A DNA stretch of 9,447 bases from Planctomicrobium sp. Its GTDB lineage: Bacteria; Planctomycetota; Planctomycetia; Planctomycetales; Planctomycetaceae. The notes under the pieces are model-generated. The model searched no databases and was not told the origin of the DNA. It was given only the letters and a program-made list of their open reading frames with translations. The DNA is taken from NCBI GenBank assembly GCA_029259835.1, contig JAJDEL010000784.1, forward strand, positions 1 through 9,447, written 5' to 3'. Position 1 is the stretch's first letter; every line of letters begins with the position of its first letter. A program made the translations under genes and the position numbers. Shown here one piece after another: positions 1 to 7,275 of the stretch.

Positions 1-193
1 AAACGCGCCTTGTTGTTTAGTGTTCCTAACAGTCGGAACCAGTTTTATCATCCATTTGAGAACGAACTGCCCGATGGTGTCGCACACCACAACTCACCAA
101 CGTGTCAGCAGGTTTGTAGGGCAGCGCATTGACAAAAGCCCACTCTAACACTGCACATGCAGAAGCGAAGGCTCGACACGCGCACTTCACTCA
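1..193. other. Left-edge region with no supportable gene
   Basis: I see no convincing gene here. One plus-strand frame is open from base 1 to a TGA at 130-132 (43 codons). It could in principle be the tail of a gene starting outside the window, but its translation resembles no family I recognise. The region lies downstream of the minus-strand methyltransferase gene and shows no hairpin followed by a T tract that would end that transcript. Confidence 0.3.
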
Positions 194-1681
194 CTACTCC
201 GTCTTTAATCCACACAAAACTCCGCAGTGGACCAGTGTTTCAACTGGTCCGGTGACGGTCAGTCCGGCGTTGTTCATCCATTCTGTGTATTCCCCGGCAC
301 TGTAGGCTCTGCCTCGAGTGAGAGCGAAGAGTGCTGCGGAGTAGAGTGCGATCGGGAGCGGTCCGGCGTGGTCGTCGTTGAGGAACACATCGTGGATCAG
401 AAGTCGTCCTTGAGTTGGTAATCGGTTTGCGCACTTCATGACAAGCTCTTTGCACTCAGGGACATCCCAGTCATGGAGGATATTTGAGAGGAGCATGACG
501 TCTGCGTCTGGGAAATCGTCAGCGAACATATCTCCTTCGAGAAGTTCGAGACGGTCGGCGACACCGTACTCTTCTGCAAATTCCGCCGCGACGGATAGCA
601 CTTCCGGGCGGTCCATCACTATCGCTCTTAAATGATGGTTCCGGGCGAGGTAGGCAATCGCATAGATTCCGCTGCCACCACCGACGTCGAGTAGAACTTT
701 CGCATCAGGTAACCGAAAACGATCTGCCAGAACGGGCGCGACGTTCTTGGCTCGACCTGCCAGCGACAAAGTGAAGTGCCGGGCGAGTTCGGTTTGTTCC
801 ATCGCCGAAGACATTCCATCTCGGTAGATAAACGCCGCGCCGTTTTCGTCTGTTTCTAAACCAAACGGAGTGTTCGACCGGAGCCGTTCGACCATCGCCA
901 GAACATCAGGTGATGTCGCCGCGAGACCAATGTAGTTCGTCACAGCAAACTGCCCGCCTGTGAGAAGATGTTCTACGGCAAGCGGAGTTGCGCCGATGGT
1001 TTCGCCATCTTCAACGAGCAGTTCCATCGCTTTGAGTGCTGTGGTTAAAACCTTGAACGGACGGTGTTCGAGTTCGAGTTCCATTCGCAATTGCTCACAA
1101 GGCAAAAACAGATCTGGACTGACACTTAACTTACCGAACAAATCAAAATGTGCCACTGCCGCGGTCAGCAACTGTGTGCCATACGCTCCGCGAAAGTGTT
1201 CAAAGATCAGCGTCGGATCAAAAAGAGGAATTTCCTGAGCGTTGAAAGCCTCCATACTGCCACCGAATGAAAGAAGATCGACAAGAGAAATGGTTAGAGT
1301 GTCGGCGTCTTCACATTCTTGCCAGTCCGCTGGGGATGAAGTTCGCACCGCCGAATGAATCGGGTGCAAATCGTGACCAGCCTCGGTTGACCAGCCGTAC
1401 CGCAACAGAAAATCGTCTCCCGTTCTACGACACTGTATCCAGCGACTGAATTCATCGTGCAATTCAGTAAGTAAATAGCAAGTCTCGGAACAGTCAGAGA
1501 GACCGACTGCCCAGGCGGACATCATTTGCGAGAGTGATGTCCTCGCTCTCAACGGGGCTGGAACATCTTCGTCCGAATCCTGGAGCAGATAATACGAGTC
1601 GCAAACGCTCACGAAATCACCGAGCTGAATCGTGATGTCGTCGTGCGAGGTGCCATTATCGTCGTAAGTGATTCGCAACAT
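194..1681 (-). CDS. SAM-dependent O-methyltransferase (COMT/hydroxyneurosporene type) with extra N-terminal domain
   Basis: A 495-residue protein. The last 340 or so residues match in layout a complete class of small-molecule O-methyltransferases that move a methyl group from S-adenosylmethionine to a hydroxyl. Residues 155-300 are the helical dimerisation/winged-helix part (FDPTLIFEHFRGAYGTQLL onward). Residues 328-495 are the Rossmann catalytic part: SAM glycine loop LDVGGGSG (331-338), acidic end of strand 2 in VMDRPE (D357), GDMF (383-386), and LSNILHDWD (398-406), whose H403 sits at the family's catalytic base position. Residues 1-145 are an additional acidic region with predicted strands that I cannot assign; usual family length is about 330-370. 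The ATG at 1681 follows a weak GAAAGAG. The gene is transcribed alone, divergently from frr. Substrate is unknown; quinone, carotenoid or phenolic methylation are all possible. The fold assignment is secure, the substrate is not. Confidence 0.88.
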   Translation of the reverse strand: MLRITYDDNGTSHDDITIQLGDFVSVCDSYYLLQDSDEDVPAPLRARTSLSQMMSAWAVGLSDCSETCYLLTELHDEFSRWIQCRRTGDDFLLRYGWSTEAGHDLHPIHSAVRTSSPADWQECEDADTLTISLVDLLSFGGSMEAFNAQEIPLFDPTLIFEHFRGAYGTQLLTAAVAHFDLFGKLSVSPDLFLPCEQLRMELELEHRPFKVLTTALKAMELLVEDGETIGATPLAVEHLLTGGQFAVTNYIGLAATSPDVLAMVERLRSNTPFGLETDENGAAFIYRDGMSSAMEQTELARHFTLSLAGRAKNVAPVLADRFRLPDAKVLLDVGGGSGIYAIAYLARNHHLRAIVMDRPEVLSVAAEFAEEYGVADRLELLEGDMFADDFPDADVMLLSNILHDWDVPECKELVMKCANRLPTQGRLLIHDVFLNDDHAGPLPIALYSAALFALTRGRAYSAGEYTEWMNNAGLTVTGPVETLVHCGVLCGLKTE

Positions 1682-1859
1682 TCGGAAACTCTTTCACTGT
1701 CGTTCTCTTAATTTCAAACAGAGCCGCTTTGTAAGAATTCTAGCAACAATGAACCAGCACCGCATGGCTTCTCAAGCAAAGCCGCGAAGAGTCTTGGGGA
1801 AGCCAATTCGAGAAGACCCGCAAATGAATGCGAAGAAGAAAAGGCCACAGATTCACACA

Positions 1860-1930
1860 GATGGGCACGGATATTCCAGAGAGTCGGTGGCCGTTTTCTG
1901 GTCTCCAATCTGTGTTAATCCGTGCCCATC
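1860..1930. repeat. Inverted-repeat element of the (A)CAGATG-GGCACGGAT type in the frr upstream region
   Basis: The 13-bp arm GATGGGCACGGAT at 1860-1872 is matched perfectly by its reverse complement at 1918-1930, with a 45-base spacer. Outside and inside the arms are further related words (CCACAGATTCACACA at 1845-1859, AATCTGTGTTAATCCG at 1907-1922). From memory, CACAGAT/ATCTGTG inverted repeats like this are scattered through intergenic regions of many planctomycetes and verrucomicrobia and give rise to spurious ORF calls. The whole 1682-2167 gap separates two divergent genes and otherwise shows no gene. A TTGACA at 1983-1988 has no acceptable -10 box at the right spacing. Confidence 0.6.
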
Positions 1931-2154
1931 CGTGGCGAACTTTTACTGACTTGCTTTGTGCCTTGGTGTTTTCGTGCGAGCTTTGACAACACGTGAAACA
2001 CCGAATCTCGATTCTTTGGCTTCTCAATATCTCTATCGTCAGGTATTGTTGTTGTATGTGGAGTGACTCAATTGGATGCGTGGCTCCGCACCTGGACTGA
2101 ATCAGCAATGAGTTTGCTGGTTGGTCTGGTTCACAGAATAGAAATAGTCAGAAC

Positions 2155-2159
2155 GAGGA
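2155..2159 (+). promoter_or_regulatory. Shine-Dalgarno fixing the frr start
   Basis: GAGGA lies 8 bases upstream of the ATG at 2168. It supports that start over the in-frame GTG at 2063 and the ATG at 2108, which would add up to 35 residues with no counterpart in RRF. Confidence 0.6.
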
Positions 2160-2167
2160 TTGAACTG

Positions 2168-2734
2168 ATGTCGATGGAACCTGATGAGATTTTACTAGAC
2201 GCCGAAGAGCGCATGCAGAAGGCGGTTGACGTTTTTAAGGATGCCCTTCAGGGATTGCGGACCGGGCGTGCAACGCCTGGGCTCGTGGATAATGTTCGCG
2301 TGAATTATCACGGTTCACCGACGCCGCTCAAGCAGCTTGCAAACATTAGTTGCCCGGAACCACAGCAAATTTTGATTCGTCCATTCGATCAATCCATTGT
2401 CACTGAAGTCGTCAAAGCGATTCAGACGAGCGACGCTGGAATGGCTCCGAATTCCGACGGCAGACTCATTCGCATTAACGTTCCGGCACTTTCAACTGAA
2501 CGTCGCCGAGAGTTGACTCAACGTGTTGGAAAAGCTGCGGAAGATGCCCGCGTTTCGATTCGGAACATCCGCCGAGATGCAAATAAGCATGTCGATGTTT
2601 CCGAAAAATCCAAGGTGATCTCGGAAGATCAACAAAAGACTGCCAAGGATGATATTCAAGAACTGACGAAAAATTTTGAAACTCAGATCAACGATCAGGC
2701 GAAACATAAAGAGAAAGAGGTCATGGACGAGTAA
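2168..2734 (+). CDS. frr: Ribosome recycling factor
   Basis: RRF works in the cytoplasm with EF-G to split the post-termination ribosome into subunits. The sequence follows the family end to end: DAEERMQKAV near the N-terminus (11-20), LRTGRATP (30-37), YHGSPTPLKQLAN (47-59), the TSDAGMAPNSDG stretch of the second domain, RRRELTQ (112-118), RNIRRDAN (132-139) carrying the conserved arginines that contact 23S rRNA, and a final long helix ending KEKEVMDE. The frame is open upstream to 2063, but GAGGA at 2155-2159 lies 8 bases before the ATG at 2168. Starting there gives 188 residues, close to the family's usual 185. The next ATG (2174) is also possible. It is not flanked by pyrH, tsf or rpsB, the usual neighbours. 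A hairpin-plus-T-tract follows. Identification is very firm. Confidence 0.97.
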   Translation: MSMEPDEILLDAEERMQKAVDVFKDALQGLRTGRATPGLVDNVRVNYHGSPTPLKQLANISCPEPQQILIRPFDQSIVTEVVKAIQTSDAGMAPNSDGRLIRINVPALSTERRRELTQRVGKAAEDARVSIRNIRRDANKHVDVSEKSKVISEDQQKTAKDDIQELTKNFETQINDQAKHKEKEVMDE

Positions 2735-2768
2735 CGTCTCTACCCTTGAGAAGTTTGAAGAAACGCAT

Positions 2769-2808
2769 GTCGAGGTCGGTGAAGATCGATCTCGACTCTG
2801 TTTTCTTC
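2769..2808 (+). terminator. Intrinsic terminator after frr
   Basis: GTCGAGGTC (2769-2777) pairs with GATCTCGAC (2788-2796) as a 9-bp stem with one G-U pair and a 10-base loop. The T-rich run TCTGTTTTCTTC follows at 2797-2808. It lies 35 bases after the frr stop and before the DUF1501 ribosome-binding site, so it would separate frr from the next gene. Confidence 0.55.
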
Positions 2809-2845
2809 ATAAACAAACCGTGTGGGTGCGACAGGAACCTCTGTA

Positions 2846-4279
2846 ATGCTGGACATTCAATCTGAATCACCTGGTCGGTCTTCAGGGATTTCTCGTCGCC
2901 AAATTCTTTCTGCGGGCGGTGCAGGTCTGTTGGGAGTTTCTCTTTCAAAAGTGTTGGCAGCGGAGCAACAGGTTGCGCTCTTCGGACCAGCGAAGGCGAA
3001 GTCGGTCATCTTCTTATTTCTATTTGGCGGTCCGAGCCAGTTGGAAACGTTTGATCTCAAGCCGGAAGCGCCTCCGGATATTCGCGGTCCGTTTTATCCG
3101 ATTGCTTCGCGAACACCTGGCTTATTGATTGGCGAACATCTGCCGCAGTTGGCGAATGTCTCCGATAAGTTTTCCGTCATTCGAACGATGACGCATACAT
3201 TCAACGATCACAGTGGAGCAGGGCATTACATTCAAACCGGCAAACGCTGGCACATTCCAGTCGGAGCCGGCTTCAGCGCGACTCCACAAGACTGGCCCTC
3301 TATTGGCTCGGTGACAGAGTATTTAACGCAACAGCTGCCGGGCGGGCTCGAACGCGATCTCCCGAATTATGCAGTAGTGCCGAACTGGCTGGGATGCCTG
3401 CAAGACAAGGGGCAATATCAGCGACCCGGCGAGTACGCAGGTTGGCTGGGACAAGCGTACAATCCTCTGACGACAGCAATTCCGAAAAAGAACATCAGTG
3501 ACAATCCTTACTGGCGAGATTGCTCTGATGATGAACTGAACTTCGAACTCAAAGGACTCGCGCCGGAAGTTTCGCTCAACACACTGCAACGCCGCACTTC
3601 GTTGCTCGGTCAATTCGAACAGCAACGACGCTTGCTGGGAGAATCGGAAGGGTCTGCTTATGATCAGTTTCGACAACGTGCAATGGCTTTAATGACATCC
3701 GGGAAGACCCGTGACGCGCTCGACATTCGCAAGGAATCAAGCGTAGTTCGCGACCAATATGGACGGCACCTGTTCGGGCAATCTTGCTTGATGGCACGGC
3801 GACTAGTGGAAGCGGGCGTTCGGTTTGTCACAGTTCACTACGACTGCGTAGATGGCTATAGCTGGGATTCACACCGCAATAGTGATGACGTCAAGAAGAA
3901 CTTGCTGCCAACGTTCGATCAAGGCTGTGCGACGTTACTCGCTGATCTTGATAATCGAGGTTTACTCGATGAAACCCTCGTTGTTGCAATTGGAGAAATG
4001 GGACGTACGCCAAAGGCAAACGCCAATTGGGGACGCAATCACTGGAGCAATCTCTTCCCAGCCTTGATCGCTGGTGCCGGTGTGCAAGGGGGAACGACGT
4101 ACGGAAAATCAGACCGAACCGCATCGAAGGTTTTAGAACACCCTGTCACTCCAGAGGACTTGGCAGCAACAATCTACTGGGCAATGGGCATCGATCCACA
4201 ATTAACTCTTCCCGATGCTCTGGGACGTCCGGTGCCAATCAACGATGGCGGCGAGCCGTTGAAAGCGTTGTTCAGCTAA
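2846..4279 (+). CDS. Tat-exported DUF1501 family protein
   Basis: A 477-residue DUF1501 protein. DUF1501 is a large planctomycete-expanded family related to the alkaline phosphatase/sulfatase fold; no biochemical activity is established to my knowledge. Residues 16-21 (SRRQIL) followed by a hydrophobic stretch to AAE form a twin-arginine signal, so the protein should be exported folded. Family landmarks follow in order: FLFLFGGPSQLETFDLKP (54-71), an H-S-G-A-G-H block (122-127), CLMARRLVEAGVRFV, WDSHRN (340-345), GEMGRTPK (383-390), NWGRNHW (394-400), and a C-terminal AMGIDPQ...LGRPVPI tail. The conserved D/E, H and N residues look like metal ligands, by inference. The open frame begins at a GTG at 2822, but AGGA at 2833-2836 is 9 bases before the ATG at 2846, which is preferred. 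It is alone on its strand, without the DUF1549/DUF1553 partner often found next to such genes. Confidence 0.92.
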   Translation: MLDIQSESPGRSSGISRRQILSAGGAGLLGVSLSKVLAAEQQVALFGPAKAKSVIFLFLFGGPSQLETFDLKPEAPPDIRGPFYPIASRTPGLLIGEHLPQLANVSDKFSVIRTMTHTFNDHSGAGHYIQTGKRWHIPVGAGFSATPQDWPSIGSVTEYLTQQLPGGLERDLPNYAVVPNWLGCLQDKGQYQRPGEYAGWLGQAYNPLTTAIPKKNISDNPYWRDCSDDELNFELKGLAPEVSLNTLQRRTSLLGQFEQQRRLLGESEGSAYDQFRQRAMALMTSGKTRDALDIRKESSVVRDQYGRHLFGQSCLMARRLVEAGVRFVTVHYDCVDGYSWDSHRNSDDVKKNLLPTFDQGCATLLADLDNRGLLDETLVVAIGEMGRTPKANANWGRNHWSNLFPALIAGAGVQGGTTYGKSDRTASKVLEHPVTPEDLAATIYWAMGIDPQLTLPDALGRPVPINDGGEPLKALFS

Positions 4280-4344
4280 ATAGTGTGTCCTCATTTGTTA
4301 CTCAAATAGCCTCTCACTTACAGTCTATCGTAGATTCGCAAGTA

Positions 4345-4580
4345 AGCCCGGTGGGCTGCTCCTACGTCAGCCCAGGGAAAAACGTAGTGTCGCCCTGGGT
4401 GAGGATGACTACCGCTACTACCGCTACCGCAAGCCAAGTCCCAATGGGACGGGCCCTGGAAACAAGAGTCCGTCTCTCCTTCTAGGACCACCCCGTTGAG
4501 GTTGAACACGAGTGATACCACCGATTCCCAGGGCTGCCGCCCTAGGCTAACTTAAGGCTGGTCCTTTGGGCCGAAAAGGC
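4345..4580. repeat. Hairpin-rich dispersed-repeat-like block in the gap between convergent genes
   Basis: The 354-base gap 4280-4633 lies between two convergent genes and holds no credible gene. It contains a chain of short palindromes. AGCCC/GGGCT at 4345-4349 and 4353-4357 has a 3-base loop. CCCAGGG (4371-4377) pairs with CCCTGGG (4393-4399), with TACGT/ACGTA inside the same unit. AGGGC/GCCCT at 4530-4534 and 4539-4543 has a 4-base loop, and GGTCC/GGGCC at 4560-4572 pairs with one G-U. The minus-strand reading CCTAGGGCGGCAGCCCTGGG, followed by TATCACTCGTGTTCAACC and ACGGGGT words, resembles from memory an intergenic repeat family common in planctomycetes. Transcripts from both sides may end here, but no stem is followed by a clear T tract. 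Confidence 0.55.
4410..4430 (+). repeat. Short TAC/CGC tandem repeat
   Basis: Twenty-one bases read as TACCGC, TAC, TACCGC, TACCGC. It sits inside the hairpin-rich block and is outside any credible gene. It may be a small slippage-prone tract. Confidence 0.6.
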
Positions 4581-4633
4581 AGGTAGTCTTTTGTGTATCA
4601 CTAACAGACGAAAAATGATCTGCAAAACAATCG

Positions 4634-5524
4634 CTAATCCAAAAATCGTTTCGAAATCTCTCCATAGGCATCAATGCGTCGATCTCTTAGAAACGGCCAG
4701 TGAACGCGTTGTTCTTCGATCTTCGAGAAGTCGCACTCCGCGATAAGAGTTTCCGCTTCATCGGGACTTGCCTTGTTCAGAATTGTTCCGCTGGGGTCGC
4801 ACACAAAACTCTGTCCCCAGAATTCAATGCCGCCATCAGAGTCGCCTTCGTGACCTATACGATTTGCCGAAGCAACGTACACTCCATTCGCAATTGCGTG
4901 GCTGCGCTGGATCGTTTCCCAGGAATCGTGCTGAGCTACTCCATGCTCTGCTCTCTCGGACGGGTGCCAACCAATCGCGGTTGGGTAAAAAATGATCTCT
5001 GCACCAGCAATCGCTGTTAAACGTGCCGCCTCGGGGAACCATTGGTCCCAGCAAATTAACACTCCGACTTTTCCGTAGTGAGTATCAAAGACTTTGAAGC
5101 CAAGATCGCCAGGAGTGAAGTAGAACTTCTCGAAAAACAGTGGATCGTCTGGGATGTGCATTTTTCGGTATCGACCCAACATAGAACCGTCTGCATCGAA
5201 GACAACCGCCGTGTTGTGGAACAGTCCAGCGGCTCGCTTCTCGAAGAGTGAGGCAACAATGACGACCTCATGCTCTTTTGCGCTTGCAGAGAATGCTTCG
5301 GTACTCGGACCGGGAATCGGCTCTGCGAGATCAAAGTATGCGTGATCCTCGCTCTGACAAAAATAGTGCGAGCGAAACAGTTCCTGCGTGCAAATGATCT
5401 GCGCCCCACGCTCGGCGGCGTTCTTGACATCGTTCAGAGTTGTCGCAAGATTCTCATTTAGATCGGCAGTCACTGCGCGCTGGATCAATGCGACATGAGT
5501 TGAGGAGTTTGCGTCGTCAGGCAT
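4634..5524 (-). CDS. aguB: N-carbamoylputrescine amidase (nitrilase superfamily)
   Basis: A carbon-nitrogen hydrolase of 296 residues, the normal AguB length. AguB hydrolyses N-carbamoylputrescine to putrescine, CO2 and ammonia, the last step of the agmatine route to polyamines, in the cytoplasm. The catalytic triad is visible: E48 in CTQELF, K121 in YRKMHIPDDP, C158 in LICWDQWFPEAAR. The HIPDDP stretch after the lysine, the CWDQWFPEAAR block, YPTAIGWHPSE (180-190), ANRIGHE and EFWGQSFVCDP all follow the AguB subfamily rather than general nitrilases. The ATG at 5524 starts 2 bases after the stop of the upstream DUF1501 gene and has no Shine-Dalgarno, so translation is probably coupled. The partner agmatine deiminase (aguA) is not in the window. 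A closely related omega-amidase or beta-ureidopropionase activity cannot be excluded by sequence alone. Confidence 0.93.
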   Translation of the reverse strand: MPDDANSSTHVALIQRAVTADLNENLATTLNDVKNAAERGAQIICTQELFRSHYFCQSEDHAYFDLAEPIPGPSTEAFSASAKEHEVVIVASLFEKRAAGLFHNTAVVFDADGSMLGRYRKMHIPDDPLFFEKFYFTPGDLGFKVFDTHYGKVGVLICWDQWFPEAARLTAIAGAEIIFYPTAIGWHPSERAEHGVAQHDSWETIQRSHAIANGVYVASANRIGHEGDSDGGIEFWGQSFVCDPSGTILNKASPDEAETLIAECDFSKIEEQRVHWPFLRDRRIDAYGEISKRFLD

Positions 5525-5526
5525 GT

Positions 5527-6996
5527 TTATGAGATGATCGATTTGATCGGGTCAACGTGTTCAACGCCGACGAGTTTTTGATCGAGTCCGCTGAAGAAAT
5601 AACTTAGGCGGTTGGGGTCGAGGCCCATTTGGTTGAGTATCGTCGCGTGCTTGTGCTTGACGTGCAAACGATCTTCAACAGCGGCGGAACCGATTTCATC
5701 AGTTTTGCCATGACTGACTCCCCCTTTGATTCCTCCTCCCGCCATCCAGGTTGTGAAGCCGAACGAGTTGTGATCGCGTCCGGTTCCTTTGGCGTATTCC
5801 GCCGTCGGTTGCCGTCCAAATTCTCCTCCCCAGACAATGAGAGTTTTGTCGAGCATCCCGCGTTGTTTGAGATCTTTGAGTAACCCTGCAATCGGTTTGT
5901 CCGTTTCCTTGGCATGGAGATTGTGGTTTCGCTCCATGTCGGAGTGGGCGTCCCAGTTTGCATCGTTGTGGTGCCCGCCCGAGTAAATCTGAATGAAGCG
6001 AACGCCCCGTTCGACCAAACGCCGCGCGAGCAAACATTGCCGACCAAAGTGCGAGGATGTCGGATTGTCGAGTCCATACATCTGCTGTGTTGCCTCGGTT
6101 TCTTGAGAGACGTCGACTGCTTCAGGAGCGTGAGCCTGCATGTTGAAGGCAAGTTCGTAACTGGCAATTCTGGCTGCCAGGTTTGAGTTATTGCTCCGTT
6201 TTTCCAAATGCTGATCATTGTACTCTCGCAATGTGTCGAGCATCTCACGCTGCGCTGAAACCGACATCCCTTGCGGTGGCTTGAGATTGAGAATCGGATC
6301 ACCTTTGGACCGCATGACTGTCGCCTGGTACGAGGCAGGCATGTATCCCGAACTCCAGTTTTGTGGACCAGAAATCGGTCCACCGCGCGGATCGAGCATG
6401 ACGGTGAAACCTGGCAGGTTGCTGTTCTCAGTTCCAAGTCCGTAATTCATCCACGAACCAAGACAAGGGCTTCCGCTGAGAACTTTTCCGGAATTCATCA
6501 TCAACATTGCCGAGCCGTGAATCGGACTGTCGGCAGTCATTGAGTGCAGGAACGCGATGTCATCGACTTGGGCTCCCAAGTGCGGGAACAAATCGCTGAT
6601 GTACTTACCGCACTCACCGTATTGTTTGAACTTCCAGCGAGGTTCAATGAGCCGTCCCTGATTTTTGTGACCTCCACGACCAAAGGTTTTAACATCGACC
6701 GTTTGATTGTCTCGCCCGTACATCTCAGGCTTGTAATCGAACGTGTCCATGTGGCTGGGGCCACCGTACATGAACAGGAAGATGCACGCAGTTGCAGCCG
6801 GATCGTGATGCGGCTTTTTCGGTGCGAGTGGATTCTCATATTTCGTGGCACCATCAGCAGCCACCGTTTGACTGGCAAAGAAATCATCACCCAACATTCC
6901 GGCCAGTGCCGTTCCGGTGAAACCAGCACCGGTCTGCCAGAGAAACTCACGACGCGTCCGTCCACAAAAGTTTTGAGGTTTTGGCATTTGATACAT
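5527..6996 (-). CDS. Tat-exported DUF1501 family protein, first gene of a DUF1501-aguB operon
   Basis: With the ATG at 6996 the protein has 489 residues. It opens with a twin-arginine signal (FCGRTRREFL at 10-19, then a hydrophobic stretch to about residue 35), so it is predicted to cross the cytoplasmic membrane folded. DUF1501 landmarks: IFLFMYGGPSHMDTFDYKPE (72-91), CLGSWMNYGLGTEN, CLLARRLVERGVRF, NWDAHSDMERNH (347-358), GGEFGRQPTAEY (390-401), GRDHN (406-410), and a C-terminal HATILNQMGLDP and FFSGLD. This C-terminus belongs to a different DUF1501 subgroup from the plus-strand copy. The frame stays open to a TTG at 7113, but the extra 39 residues precede the signal and have no ribosome-binding site. 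ATG 6987 (MPKPQN) is an equally plausible start. Its TAA stop is 2 bases from the aguB start. The function is not experimentally known. Confidence 0.92.
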   Translation of the reverse strand: MYQMPKPQNFCGRTRREFLWQTGAGFTGTALAGMLGDDFFASQTVAADGATKYENPLAPKKPHHDPAATACIFLFMYGGPSHMDTFDYKPEMYGRDNQTVDVKTFGRGGHKNQGRLIEPRWKFKQYGECGKYISDLFPHLGAQVDDIAFLHSMTADSPIHGSAMLMMNSGKVLSGSPCLGSWMNYGLGTENSNLPGFTVMLDPRGGPISGPQNWSSGYMPASYQATVMRSKGDPILNLKPPQGMSVSAQREMLDTLREYNDQHLEKRSNNSNLAARIASYELAFNMQAHAPEAVDVSQETEATQQMYGLDNPTSSHFGRQCLLARRLVERGVRFIQIYSGGHHNDANWDAHSDMERNHNLHAKETDKPIAGLLKDLKQRGMLDKTLIVWGGEFGRQPTAEYAKGTGRDHNSFGFTTWMAGGGIKGGVSHGKTDEIGSAAVEDRLHVKHKHATILNQMGLDPNRLSYFFSGLDQKLVGVEHVDPIKSIIS

Positions 6997-7275
6997 CTGT
7001 TTTTTAAGTTTGCGACAGCACTTCAAGTGTGTCACGAATTTTCTTTGGACATGACCAGTCGACGCATTCCCTTGACCCTCGATCCCTGGTCCCTTGACCG
7101 AGCGGCTCAACAAACGCTTCTTATCTCGCTACGGCATCCAAGCCGCATCACGATTATCAGCAGAATTGCCCCTCAAGTCCAGTTGCGTCGACTGGTTCTG
7201 CAAAGTACAAACGTTTTTGCAGAATTATCGCAGAACATCTTGACCTGTTTGTCAGTTTTGACCCCGAGTTTCAAC
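6997..7275. promoter_or_regulatory. Divergent control region between DUF1501-aguB and fhcC
   Basis: This 279-base gap must hold the promoters of both divergent units. It contains a direct repeat of TCCCTTGACC at 7068-7077 and 7090-7099 (22-base period, two helical turns), a CCAGT/ACTGG inverted repeat at 7179-7195, and two copies of GCAGAATT (7160-7167, 7219-7226). No strong sigma-70 pair stands out. The best candidate on the plus strand, TTGCGT with TACAAA 17 bases on (7183-7211), matches only about 7 of 12 consensus positions. Confidence 0.35.

Noticed and set aside
1668..1949. Open frames in the methyltransferase-frr gap reading through ICVNPCPSV-like and ICVNLWPF-like words
   Set aside because: These are translations of the inverted-repeat element on each strand, a common source of false gene calls.
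1983..2011. Perfect TTGACA as the -35 box of a frr promoter
   Set aside because: No acceptable -10 box occurs 15-19 bases downstream.
4027..4485. Plus-strand open frame of 152 codons across the end of the DUF1501 gene
   Set aside because: It overlaps the DUF1501 coding sequence in another frame and runs into the hairpin block; the composition is Ser/Arg-rich noise.
5604..6437. Minus-strand open frame of 277 codons inside the second DUF1501 gene
   Set aside because: It is an alternative frame of a well-supported gene, rich in Arg/Ser/Thr with no recognisable motif.
6544..7275. Plus-strand open frame continuous with fhcC, which would make a 518-residue protein
   Set aside because: The extra 244 codons overlap the opposite-strand DUF1501 gene and its upstream region, and translate to nothing family-like. 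The ATG at 7276 gives the normal FhcC length.
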